A stretch of 64,000 nt of DNA. Source: Firmicutes bacterium UBA6806. GTDB lineage: Bacteria; Bacillota; Clostridia; Peptostreptococcales; Acidaminobacteraceae. The position numbers were made by a program, and so were the translations under genes. Below the pieces are notes generated by a model, which worked only from the letters and a program-made list of their open reading frames with translations, made no database searches and was not told where the DNA came from. Below, one piece after another: positions 17,086 through 24,991 of the stretch; the first letter of the stretch is position 1, and every line of letters begins with the position of its first letter. The DNA is taken from the NCBI GenBank assembly GCA_002452745.1, contig DKFC01000044.1, forward strand, positions 132,763-196,762, in the 5' to 3' direction.

Positions 17086-19336
17086 CTCGATGCCTTCCCT
17101 TAATTTCTTTTATCATCGCTGTGACTGCAGCCTCGCCTTTTTCCTCTCTGAGTTTTTTTACATAAGCCGAAAGCTCTCTGTCATTTTGAAAGGCGTCTGC
17201 CTCTCCAAAACACGTGTTAAATTTTGAGTGTAGTTTATACCGCCAGAGGTCTTCGCCAACCGAGTCAATCAAGCGCCTGATTTGATTAAGGCTCACCTGT
17301 TGATCGAGCAATTGCCCATCCAACCCCGTTATGCTTTGTAGATTTCCCATGTATTCCCTTATGAAAAAGCGCTCTTTTAAATCTGCGTTCACTTGATTTT
17401 TTTCGGTTTCACAAAGAGCTGAGTAGAGGGCATTGATGTGCTTTTTACTCAGTGAGCCAATGCTTCCATGCTCCATAAAAAAGGAATCGTAGTATAAGGT
17501 GGCAATATTGGCGGCAAATGTTTGTCGATGCTGCTTCTCAATACCGCTTTGAAACATGCCGCCCTTCCTAACAAAGATCACTTTTTCCTCTGGAATATCA
17601 GATAACAGCACTGGTGAATGCGTTGTGATAATCATTTGAATTGTTTTTTCAGGGTAGAGGGCGGTAAAGAATATTTGTAAAGCCTCCACAATCAGCTGCT
17701 GCCATTTGGGATGATAGGTGCTGTCCAGTTCATCTATGGCGACAATCACCCCTGATCTAGTTCTCGATTGAGTCTTTTCCATGGCTTCCCACAGGCGAGC
17801 ATACAAGCTAAAGAGATGGTATTCTCCAGAACTTAGTCCCCAATCAAAGTTTAGGAAATCCATATGATGGGCCAGCTGAATGTAACTTTCAAAGAGACTT
17901 AAAAAATGCTCCATTTCCTTCACGCCATTCCACCCCAGAAATTCTTTTAACGGTTCTTCGTAGGTATCTAAATCTCTAGGTTTTTTAGCAAATAAAAGCT
18001 CTCCAATGTTTGCAATTTCCTTGGTCTCTTTTGGAAGGTCCTGATACAGGCTTTGAATAGAACGAGGCCACATGGTTTTTATTATGATGCCTTCTGTGGC
18101 ATTGCGCTTGAAGTTCTCCAGTTTTGCTATAAAGGTCTGATACGTTTCTAGCACATCCTCTTGAGGTTTAAACATGTCGTCTAGTTTCTTCAAAATTGTA
18201 TTGATCTCTGGGAGCTGGTTGTCCCAAAGGGCCCTCAAGAGTTCATCCAGATCATCATAGTCATCCCTTTCGCTAAATCCATCTTCTTTTCGCTCCAGCA
18301 AGAGGTTGTAAAGGAAGGTCACGCACAGATTCCACTTGATTAAATGGTCATGCTTTATAATAACGTTATTGAGTTGATTGAATAACTTCTCATGAATCGT
18401 TTCGAGTTTTTTGAGGAGACCTATTGTAAAGGAATTTGTGTTGTTTTCACCATGATGTCCCATTCCAAGATATTCATAACTCCTAAGAGAATCGTCCAAG
18501 ACCTCATTAAATCGCTTCATATCAAGAATGCCTATTTTGATGTTCAAAACCTGTGGCATCTGGAAGGGTATATATTTTTCAAAATCTTCTGTGTGCCTCA
18601 GCGTATTAAAAAAATTTATTTGCCGCTTCATATCTTCATGGAAAAATGTTCTAACGACATCACTTTCCTTTGATATTTTCCTCAACAGGCCACTTTGAGA
18701 AATATCATACTGGGACCAACCGCGTTCTCCCGGAACATATGTTGGCCTTTTGTCCATATAGCCTCTATAATACATATCAGATGACTCTTCGTCAAAGTCG
18801 TACATGTCTTCATCATAATAAGGCATCTCTTCATCAACATATGGCTTGTCTTCGCCATCATCAAATTCTTTGTCATAATATTTGAAATCCAAAAACTCCG
18901 AATAGTAAATCAGGTCGGGAATAAGCTCGCTGTAATGCGGATACCGATTTCCAGCCACCACATCAAATGGCATGCTGTCTACACCACTGAAATGCCATAA
19001 TTTCCTAATTTTTCGTTTGGTGTAATTATAGCACACGACCTCTAAGCCATTTGCAAAGACTAAAAATCCGATATTGTCTCCGCTAAGCTCATTTTTATTA
19101 AAAAGAAATAACCTGATTAGGTCTAAAAGAGTGCTCTTTCCAGCGCCGTTATCCCCTACAATTGCAGTGATATCTAGATTCTTTCCATATAATAGCGGGC
19201 CAATATCACCCTCCTTTTTTTGAATGCTTAGCACATTTTGCTCAACATCAAAATCCACTTGATAATCTGACGCAAGTTTGAACCCCTGATTTTGAAAACA
19301 GCCATACGCTTCTACCCAAAGGTATATTAATTTCAT
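17072..19336 (-). CDS. ptuA: PtuA-like AAA/ABC-type ATPase of a Septu-type defence pair
   Basis: A 754-residue ATPase of the SMC/ABC-like OLD/PtuA group. Walker A GDNGAGKST is at 61-69. In the C-terminal half there is a signature-like LSSGEYHLFSLYARL, Walker B VAIDELDSTYHP and the switch TTHSPVLLSD. A large helical, acidic insertion (Asp/Glu/Tyr-rich around 170-200) separates the two lobes. No topoisomerase-primase domain of the OLD kind is evident. The ribosome site is weak. It is directly followed by the HNH gene, so the two are probably co-translated as an anti-phage unit. Confidence 0.8.
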   Translation of the reverse strand: MKLIYLWVEAYGCFQNQGFKLASDYQVDFDVEQNVLSIQKKEGDIGPLLYGKNLDITAIVGDNGAGKSTLLDLIRLFLFNKNELSGDNIGFLVFANGLEVVCYNYTKRKIRKLWHFSGVDSMPFDVVAGNRYPHYSELIPDLIYYSEFLDFKYYDKEFDDGEDKPYVDEEMPYYDEDMYDFDEESSDMYYRGYMDKRPTYVPGERGWSQYDISQSGLLRKISKESDVVRTFFHEDMKRQINFFNTLRHTEDFEKYIPFQMPQVLNIKIGILDMKRFNEVLDDSLRSYEYLGMGHHGENNTNSFTIGLLKKLETIHEKLFNQLNNVIIKHDHLIKWNLCVTFLYNLLLERKEDGFSERDDYDDLDELLRALWDNQLPEINTILKKLDDMFKPQEDVLETYQTFIAKLENFKRNATEGIIIKTMWPRSIQSLYQDLPKETKEIANIGELLFAKKPRDLDTYEEPLKEFLGWNGVKEMEHFLSLFESYIQLAHHMDFLNFDWGLSSGEYHLFSLYARLWEAMEKTQSRTRSGVIVAIDELDSTYHPKWQQLIVEALQIFFTALYPEKTIQMIITTHSPVLLSDIPEEKVIFVRKGGMFQSGIEKQHRQTFAANIATLYYDSFFMEHGSIGSLSKKHINALYSALCETEKNQVNADLKERFFIREYMGNLQSITGLDGQLLDQQVSLNQIRRLIDSVGEDLWRYKLHSKFNTCFGEADAFQNDRELSAYVKKLREEKGEAAVTAMIKEIKGRHRDDKN

Positions 19337-19432
19337 TTAGTTATATTCACTTTCTACTAGATTGGTTTCATTTATGTAAATAGAACCTCAATTCTATTAT
19401 AGCTATCCCTTTAAACAGATGAAAGTCTTTAT

Positions 19433-19478
19433 AAAAAAAAGCGAAGCCCTCTCGCACATTTTCGTACTAGTGGGCTTC
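19433..19478 (-). terminator. Terminator between acetyltransferase and Septu-like genes
   Basis: On the minus strand, GAAGCCC/GGGCTTC arms are followed by GC and eight T. It ends the acetyltransferase transcript and implies that the ATPase-nuclease pair has its own promoter in the about 100 nt that follow. Confidence 0.75.
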
Positions 19479-19494
19479 AGTTTTAATGAGCACT

Positions 19495-20037
19495 TTACAT
19501 ATTGGGATTTAGAATTGCGTAATGGGCATGATCTTCCCACTCACCATTGATTTTGAGGTATTTCTTACTGAGTCCTTCATATTCAAAACCAAGTTTTTCA
19601 ACCACTCTAATAGATCTGATATTTTGGGGCATAATGCTGGCTTCGATTCTATGAAGTTCGTATGTCTCAAAGGCAATTTCAATGACCTTCTTAACCGCCT
19701 CCGTGATAAAACCTTTATTGATTGCCATTTCATCGAGCTTATACCCTAAAAAACATGACTGAAATGGACCTCTTACTATATTCGATAGAACGACATTTCC
19801 TATAATCTTCTCTTCATCCCTTGGGAAGAGGTAGAGGCTGAGAAGGGTTTTATTTTCATTGCCAATCGCCTCATTTTGAATAATCCCCATCAGCGTCTCA
19901 TCTTTAAAGTGTTCCTCAGTTCGAATGGGTTCCCACTCTGATAAAAAGGGCCTATTGCGAACTAAATAGTCCTTTAGAATTGGCAAATCAGATGCTTCAA
20001 GAGTTCTCAAAAGCAATCTATCGGTTTCAAATCTCAT
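19495..20037 (-). CDS. GNAT N-acetyltransferase, RimJ/RimL type
   Basis: A 180-residue acetyltransferase. It opens with the family hallmark FETDRLLLRTLEASD, has GYKLDEMAINKGFITEAV around the acetyl-CoA site and ends with RSIRVVEKLGFEYEG, as in ribosomal-protein alanine acetyltransferases and related enzymes. The acceptor is unknown. The start is set at the ATG behind a strong GAGGAGGTG, 11 codons inside the longest open frame. Confidence 0.87.
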   Translation of the reverse strand: MRFETDRLLLRTLEASDLPILKDYLVRNRPFLSEWEPIRTEEHFKDETLMGIIQNEAIGNENKTLLSLYLFPRDEEKIIGNVVLSNIVRGPFQSCFLGYKLDEMAINKGFITEAVKKVIEIAFETYELHRIEASIMPQNIRSIRVVEKLGFEYEGLSKKYLKINGEWEDHAHYAILNPNM

Positions 20038-20144
20038 GGTATACACCTCCTCAATATTTGGATAAATCATGCAAAGAGATAATAATTATTAAAAAGGAGC
20101 ATCTCGTTCGCCCTAACATTTGACTGAACTCATCACTGCTTCAA

Positions 20145-20184
20145 ATAAAATATAAACCGACCAAACGGTCGGTTTATATTTTAT
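20145..20184. promoter_or_regulatory. Long perfect inverted repeat (TetR-type operator look-alike / terminator)
   Basis: Eighteen-bp perfect arms around an AAAC centre. The core ACCGACC....GGTCGGT is the classic shape of many TetR-family operators. On the minus strand it lies 53 nt past the porB stop and is followed by an interrupted T tract, so it could also end the por transcript. No TetR gene is next to it in this window. Confidence 0.55.
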
Positions 20185-20236
20185 CATAAATTGATTTCTT
20201 GTCAATGGCACATTTCACGGTGTCCGCTGCTCGTTG

Positions 20237-21178
20237 CTATTTATCTAAAGGTTCACCACATTTAAGCAGTAATTTCGCCCATTTTCGATCCACTTCTCTT
20301 TGAATTTCTTCAAGCATAGATTCGTTTCCTGGTTTGAACAGATGTTTAAATCGTCCTTGTGGCTTTAAGAAATCTTCAATCGGCAATTTATTCTTCGGTC
20401 TATAGCTCAATTTCCACTCGCCGTTCACCACTTCAAATAGAGGCCAATAGCAAGTTTCAACCGCAAGTCGACACATTTCCATCATCTCTGACTCAGGATA
20501 TCTCCAACCTCTTGGACATGGTGCGAGGACATTCATAAAAGCTGGCCCTTCTGTATAGATTGCACGTTCAGATTTTTCATGCAAATCCTTGAAATTTTTA
20601 AAAAACGTCGTTTGAGCCACGTATGGGATATTGTGTGCCGCTATAATGTCTGTGAGATCCTTGTTGAACTGCTGTTTGCCGCTCTTGTTCTTTCCAATTG
20701 GCGATGTGGTGGTTTCGGAGTACTTTGGTGTCGCTGAAGATCTTTGAATCCCCGTATTCATATAAGCGCCATTGTCATAGCAAACATAAACCATGTCGTG
20801 GCCTCTTTCCATTGCCCCAGAAAGTGATTGGAATCCAATGTCATACGTGCCGCCGTCTCCGCCGAAAGCGATAAACTTGTAGGTATCATCCAGTTTTCCC
20901 TTTCGTCTCATGACATTATAAGCCGCTTCAACGCCACTGACAGTTGCCCCTGCATTTTCAAACGCACTGTGGATGAAGGAATCCTTCCATGCGGTATATG
21001 GGTACATAAATGTGGATACTTCAAGGCATCCAGTTGCATTGCCGATTACAGCTTGATCCTCTTCTTTTAACGCCCTGAGTACCCCTCTGACAGCCACTGG
21101 TGCACCGCAACCAGCGCACATTCTGTGACCACCTGTGAGTCTTTCAGGCTTGTTCATCTCAGTTTTCAAATTATACAT
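20237..21178 (-). CDS. porB: 2-oxoacid:ferredoxin oxidoreductase (pyruvate synthase type), beta subunit
   Basis: A 313-residue thiamine-diphosphate subunit. It shows the cluster-ligating MCAGCGAP near the N-terminus and the ThDP/Mg motif GGDGGTYDIGFQ...YDNGAYMNTG, where the repeated glycine and NG residues bind the cofactor. With PorA, PorC and PorD it catalyses CoA-dependent oxidative decarboxylation of pyruvate (or a related 2-oxo acid) to acetyl-CoA with reduced ferredoxin. The ATG is chosen over an upstream GTG because GAGG lies 8 nt before it. Last gene of the sigma-54-linked porCDAB operon. Confidence 0.93.
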   Translation of the reverse strand: MYNLKTEMNKPERLTGGHRMCAGCGAPVAVRGVLRALKEEDQAVIGNATGCLEVSTFMYPYTAWKDSFIHSAFENAGATVSGVEAAYNVMRRKGKLDDTYKFIAFGGDGGTYDIGFQSLSGAMERGHDMVYVCYDNGAYMNTGIQRSSATPKYSETTTSPIGKNKSGKQQFNKDLTDIIAAHNIPYVAQTTFFKNFKDLHEKSERAIYTEGPAFMNVLAPCPRGWRYPESEMMEMCRLAVETCYWPLFEVVNGEWKLSYRPKNKLPIEDFLKPQGRFKHLFKPGNESMLEEIQREVDRKWAKLLLKCGEPLDK

Positions 21179-21191
21179 TACGGTCACCTCA

Positions 21192-22373
21192 CTATTCTCT
21201 AACGCCTAGGTAGCGGTATACTTCGCCAGCATTTGACGCTTCGACGATGTCATAGAGCGCCTCATAAACGGTTTCAATGTCTTGTGTTCGCACATCACGA
21301 CCACCCAATCCATATATATAGTTCACCATATAGGGTCTGTTTGCACTGTCATACATAGCAGAACGCACTTCTGCGAAAAGAGGCCCGCCAGCTGCTGAAA
21401 ACCCTTCACATCTATCCATAACCGCCACTGCTTTAACTGTTTGAAGCACTTCTCTCAGTTCATCAAAAGGAAATGGTCTAAAGACCCTGATTTTGATGAG
21501 ACCAACTTTTTTGCCTTCGCTTCTGAGTTTGTCTATGGCGTCTTTTGCAGTTCCGGCAGTTGAGTTAATTAAAATCAATGCCACATCTGCATCTTCCATC
21601 TCATAAGTTTCGAAGAATCCATAACTTCTACCAGTAACTTTTTCATAGTCCTTTGCAACTTCTAAGATCACTTTCTTGGCACTTGTCATGGCTTCTGCCT
21701 GTTGACGTTTGTGTTCCATATAGAAATTGACGGTATCGTACGGCCCCACCGCAATTGCTCGATCTGCATTTAGCAGATAATCTTGTGGTTCATATTCTCC
21801 AACAAAGGATTTAACTTTTTCGTCTTCAAGCAACTCTATATTTTCCACCGCATGGCTTGTGATAAATCCATCCTGACATACCATCACTGGAAGCATTACC
21901 TCTTGACTCTCTCCAATTTTAACGGCCTGTATGAAGTTGTCGTAAGCCTCTTGGTTGTTTTCGCTGTATATTTGAATCCATCCCGAATCCCTGGCGCCCA
22001 TGGAATCACTGTGGTCCGCATTGATATTGATCGGGCCAGTCAAGGCTCTGTTTACACATGCCATGGTAATCGGAAGCCTTGAAGATGCTGCGACATACAA
22101 CATTTCGAACATCAGGGCAAGTCCACATGATGAAGTGGCTGTAAAGGTTCTTGCACCTGCCGCCTGCGAACCGATACAAGCTGACATGGCACTGTGCTCC
22201 GATTCCACTGTAACAAACTCAGTATCCACTGAACCGTCGGCAACATATTGCGAGAAATACTGTGGAATTTCTGTTGAAGGGGTTATTGGAAACGCTGGAA
22301 GCACATCTGGATTTATTTGTTTCATTGCAAATGCAATTGCTTCGTTACCTGACAATCTATCTCTGATAGCCAT
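21192..22373 (-). CDS. porA: 2-oxoacid:ferredoxin oxidoreductase (pyruvate synthase type), alpha subunit
   Basis: A 393-residue alpha subunit. It begins with GNEAIAFAMKQINPDVLPAFPITPSTEI split by the conserved YPITPS-like motif (here FPITPST), followed by EHSAMSACIGSQAAGARTFTATSSCGLALM, the pyrimidine-domain signature. The C-terminal domain has VMDRCEGFSAAGGPLFAEV and YIYGLGGRDV, both conserved in PorA. It forms the catalytic core with PorB. It starts behind AGGAGG and is 9 nt downstream of porD. Confidence 0.93.
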   Translation of the reverse strand: MAIRDRLSGNEAIAFAMKQINPDVLPAFPITPSTEIPQYFSQYVADGSVDTEFVTVESEHSAMSACIGSQAAGARTFTATSSCGLALMFEMLYVAASSRLPITMACVNRALTGPININADHSDSMGARDSGWIQIYSENNQEAYDNFIQAVKIGESQEVMLPVMVCQDGFITSHAVENIELLEDEKVKSFVGEYEPQDYLLNADRAIAVGPYDTVNFYMEHKRQQAEAMTSAKKVILEVAKDYEKVTGRSYGFFETYEMEDADVALILINSTAGTAKDAIDKLRSEGKKVGLIKIRVFRPFPFDELREVLQTVKAVAVMDRCEGFSAAGGPLFAEVRSAMYDSANRPYMVNYIYGLGGRDVRTQDIETVYEALYDIVEASNAGEVYRYLGVRE

Positions 22374-22382
22374 TTGATCCTC

Positions 22383-22691
22383 CTATTTTTGATCTTTTAT
22401 TAAGTTAATCGCACCAAAAGGACATACTTTGGCACAGATGCCGCAGCCTTTGCAGTGATCGAAGTTAAAGTCTAAACGCTGTCCATTGGTCACTGGAATA
22501 GCACTGTCAGGACAGGTTGGTGCACAGAGCAGACATTGCTTGCACAGCTCAGTGTTGAATACGGGTTTCATGGTTCTCCAATCTCCCGTTATAAAATTCT
22601 CGGCACTGCCTGATTCATAAACTGTACCGCCTGGTGTAATGTCTTTCCAGTTGATTTCAGTCGTGATGAGTTGTCCCTGTTTATTCCTCAT
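22383..22691 (-). CDS. porD: 2-oxoacid:ferredoxin oxidoreductase, delta (2x 4Fe-4S) subunit
   Basis: A 102-residue ferredoxin-like subunit with two complete 4Fe-4S ligand sets: Cys50/53/56/60 and Cys80/83/86/90. It passes electrons from the ThDP and cluster site of the alpha-beta core to external ferredoxin. It overlaps the porC stop by 4 nt (ATGA), showing translational coupling. Confidence 0.93.
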   Translation of the reverse strand: MRNKQGQLITTEINWKDITPGGTVYESGSAENFITGDWRTMKPVFNTELCKQCLLCAPTCPDSAIPVTNGQRLDFNFDHCKGCGICAKVCPFGAINLIKDQK

Positions 22692-23266
22692 AGCCCTTTG
22701 ACCTCCTTCATTGCCATTTCAAGTGCTTTGGTGTTGCCTTCAATAACTTCCGGCTTAGATGCAAATTTATGAGCAAATGACTGTTTCATATCGTTTATAA
22801 AATCTTCCTCTTTCATAAGTCCACTGACCTTGACAACAGCACCGAGCATCGGTGTGTTTGGGAAGTATTTTCCAAGTGTGCTAAGAGACACTTTTCTTGC
22901 ATCAATGGTACAAATTTTTCCCTGATAGCCTCCCAGATAACTTCTGATTTCATCAGGTGCTTTCTCTGTGTTTACAATGACTGCCCCATCGGCTTTAAGT
23001 CCCGCTGTTACATCCACTGAGCTCAGTAAACTCTCATCTACCACAACTACATAGTTTGGTTCGTAAATATTAGAATGAACTCTAATGCGTTCATCACTTA
23101 TTCTGTTATAAGCTGTAATGGGTGCTCCCATTCTCTCTGGACCGTATTCCGGAAAGCCCTGAACATAACTTCCCGTGTTAAATGCGGCTTCCGCCAGAAG
23201 TAAAGAAGCTGTTTTAGCTCCTTGTCCGCCTCTTCCATGCCATCTTATTTCCAAAATCTTAGACAT
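22688..23266 (-). CDS. porC: 2-oxoacid:ferredoxin oxidoreductase, gamma subunit
   Basis: A 192-residue gamma subunit with the hallmark RWHGRGGQGAKTAS at the N-terminus and FPEYGPERMGAPITAYNRIS, as in PorG/PorC proteins of four-subunit enzymes. It is the first gene of the operon, with a GGGAGG ribosome site and a sigma-54 promoter 56-70 nt upstream. The four-subunit form, rather than the fused single-chain PFOR common in clostridia, may mean a specialised 2-oxo acid or conditional use. Confidence 0.92.
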   Translation of the reverse strand: MSKILEIRWHGRGGQGAKTASLLLAEAAFNTGSYVQGFPEYGPERMGAPITAYNRISDERIRVHSNIYEPNYVVVVDESLLSSVDVTAGLKADGAVIVNTEKAPDEIRSYLGGYQGKICTIDARKVSLSTLGKYFPNTPMLGAVVKVSGLMKEEDFINDMKQSFAHKFASKPEVIEGNTKALEMAMKEVKGL

Positions 23267-23321
23267 GCCTTATACCTCCCGATAATTATATTTTCAACTG
23301 AGCGCTCGCTATTATAGATAC

Positions 23322-23336
23322 GCAAATTGTATGCCA
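23322..23336 (-). promoter_or_regulatory. Sigma-54 promoter of porCDAB
   Basis: TGGCATACAATTTGC on the minus strand fits the -24/-12 consensus (TGGCAC-N5-TTGC) with the exact GG-to-GC spacing. It lies 56 nt before porC. A perfect inverted repeat TTTTGT-TAC-ACAAAA at 23385-23399, about 60 bp upstream, is a candidate activator site. Confidence 0.8.
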
Positions 23337-23539
23337 GTATGAAATCCTACATTTTTTCAGGGATTCTAAGGGATTTTGATGTCGTTTTGTTACACAAAAT
23401 GTTATAATGAATATTATTTCTAACAATTTCAGTTTTTTCTAACATGTTTTCAAACTGAAAATAGCCCTTCTCTTCACTGGAAGAGTCTTTATAAAAAATC
23501 AAAGTCAAAATATTATCTTAATAAATGAGGTGCATGTCC

Positions 23540-24931
23540 ATGAACAAACTCTATACGTATGAATTATTCGAAGAAATCCTAGACCACTCCAACGACGGAT
23601 TCAATGTGGTGGATATAAATGGCACTGTAATCTATGCCAATAAGATGTCCGCAGAATACGCCAATACCACCACATATGAGATGATCGGAAAACCAATAAC
23701 TAATTTTTATGAAGAAGCTGTTTTGCTCAGGGTTTTAAAGACGAAAAAACCCGTCCTCGATGAGAAAATTCACTATGTCAACAACAAGAAATACATTGTT
23801 AATTCCTATCCACTCATAAAAAACCATCAATTTATAGGCGCTTATTCGATTTTTAAGGACGTCAGGGATATTGAGGAACTGAACAAACGCATCAGCTATT
23901 TAGAAGTTCATCTAGAAATCACTAAGCCCGAGAAGGGCATTTTGGACATTATCGGAATCGAAGGCAGTCTAGACACGGTTATCATGCAAGCGAAACGCAC
24001 AGTGGGTTCACTTGGCGGCCCGAGACACAGCATCATCACTGGCGAATCTGGCACGGGTAAAACCATGCTTGCAAAGCTGATCTATTCATACGCAAAAGAT
24101 GTTGGCGTCATCGGCAAAAAAGCCCCTTTCATCGAAGTCAACTGCGCCCAGTTTACCAATCCCGATATCGCAGCCATGGAAATATTCGGCAGTGAAGCAG
24201 GGGCTTACACAGGTTCACGTCAAAAAAAGGGGCTATTTGAACAGGCACATGGAGGGGTTCTATTTCTAGATGAAGCGCATGCGCTTGAACAGTATCAAAA
24301 TTTACTTTTAAAGGCCATTGAATCGGGAACCACTAGAAGAATTGGCGGTATAGATGAAATTCCAGTGGATGTGATTATCATTGCAGCTTCAACACGTGAT
24401 TTGAGAACCTATTTACTCCCCGAACTCTATCAACGACTTGCGCAATATGCCATTCACCTGCCCTCATTGGATGAGCGCAATTTGGAAGAAAAGCACCTGC
24501 TGTTCGACCATTTCGTGAGCACCTATAAGGCCGCTGTTGAAAAAATTCACAATATCAAATATAATATCCAGTTTACAGAGGAGGCCAAAGCCTTTCTGCT
24601 GAGGGCAAAATACCCTAGAAATATTCGGCAGTTTCGAGACATCATCAATTTCAGCATTGATTCAGCCGCCCCCCTAATTTCAGACTTAAAGGACAGGTCA
24701 AGCATCACAACCACAGTCACCGCAGATCATCTTCCATTTGAAATCTACGAGGATTCTAAGTCTCAGATGCCTGAACAACAGCCTCAGACAATTGACGAAT
24801 CTGTCAAAGAAAAAATCCTTGAGCTCAATGCTCAGGGACTTGGCCCTAGGAAAATCGCCACGCGCTTAAAAGAGGCGTCTATTTTTGTCGAATACTATCA
24901 GGTTGCCTATTTTCTAAAAAAACAAAAGTGA
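23540..24931 (+). CDS. Sigma-54-dependent transcriptional activator (PAS-AAA+)
   Basis: A 463-residue enhancer-binding protein. A PAS sensor spans about 10-110, followed by the AAA+ domain with Walker A GESGTGKT (168-175), Walker B LFLDEA (241-246) and a sigma-54 contact loop GAYTGS (221-226) in place of GAFTGA. The C-terminal 45 residues look like a resolvase-type HTH (ARKIATRL-like LGPRKIATRLKEA), not Fis. It is divergent from porCDAB, whose promoter is sigma-54-type, so it is the likely activator of that operon, responding to a small molecule at the PAS domain. Start chosen behind GAGGTG. Confidence 0.88.
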   Translation: MNKLYTYELFEEILDHSNDGFNVVDINGTVIYANKMSAEYANTTTYEMIGKPITNFYEEAVLLRVLKTKKPVLDEKIHYVNNKKYIVNSYPLIKNHQFIGAYSIFKDVRDIEELNKRISYLEVHLEITKPEKGILDIIGIEGSLDTVIMQAKRTVGSLGGPRHSIITGESGTGKTMLAKLIYSYAKDVGVIGKKAPFIEVNCAQFTNPDIAAMEIFGSEAGAYTGSRQKKGLFEQAHGGVLFLDEAHALEQYQNLLLKAIESGTTRRIGGIDEIPVDVIIIAASTRDLRTYLLPELYQRLAQYAIHLPSLDERNLEEKHLLFDHFVSTYKAAVEKIHNIKYNIQFTEEAKAFLLRAKYPRNIRQFRDIINFSIDSAAPLISDLKDRSSITTTVTADHLPFEIYEDSKSQMPEQQPQTIDESVKEKILELNAQGLGPRKIATRLKEASIFVEYYQVAYFLKKQK

Positions 24932-24963
24932 GGTGATGGTTTTTTCTCTCCACACCTCACTTT
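24925..24963. terminator. Hairpin between convergent genes
   Basis: Perfect 11-bp arms AAAGTGAGGTG/CACCTCACTTT enclose a 17-nt loop with a run of T. The left arm includes the stop codon of the activator gene. It separates that gene from the convergent diguanylate cyclase gene and probably acts on both strands. The T tail is weak. Confidence 0.5.
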
Positions 24964-24991
24964 ACACGATACAGTCACCGTTTAATTCAAT

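Noticed and set aside
15910..19500. Retron encoding the ATPase and HNH proteins as effectors
   Set aside because: No reverse transcriptase gene is present, and the region upstream of the ATPase is only about 100 nt after the previous terminator.
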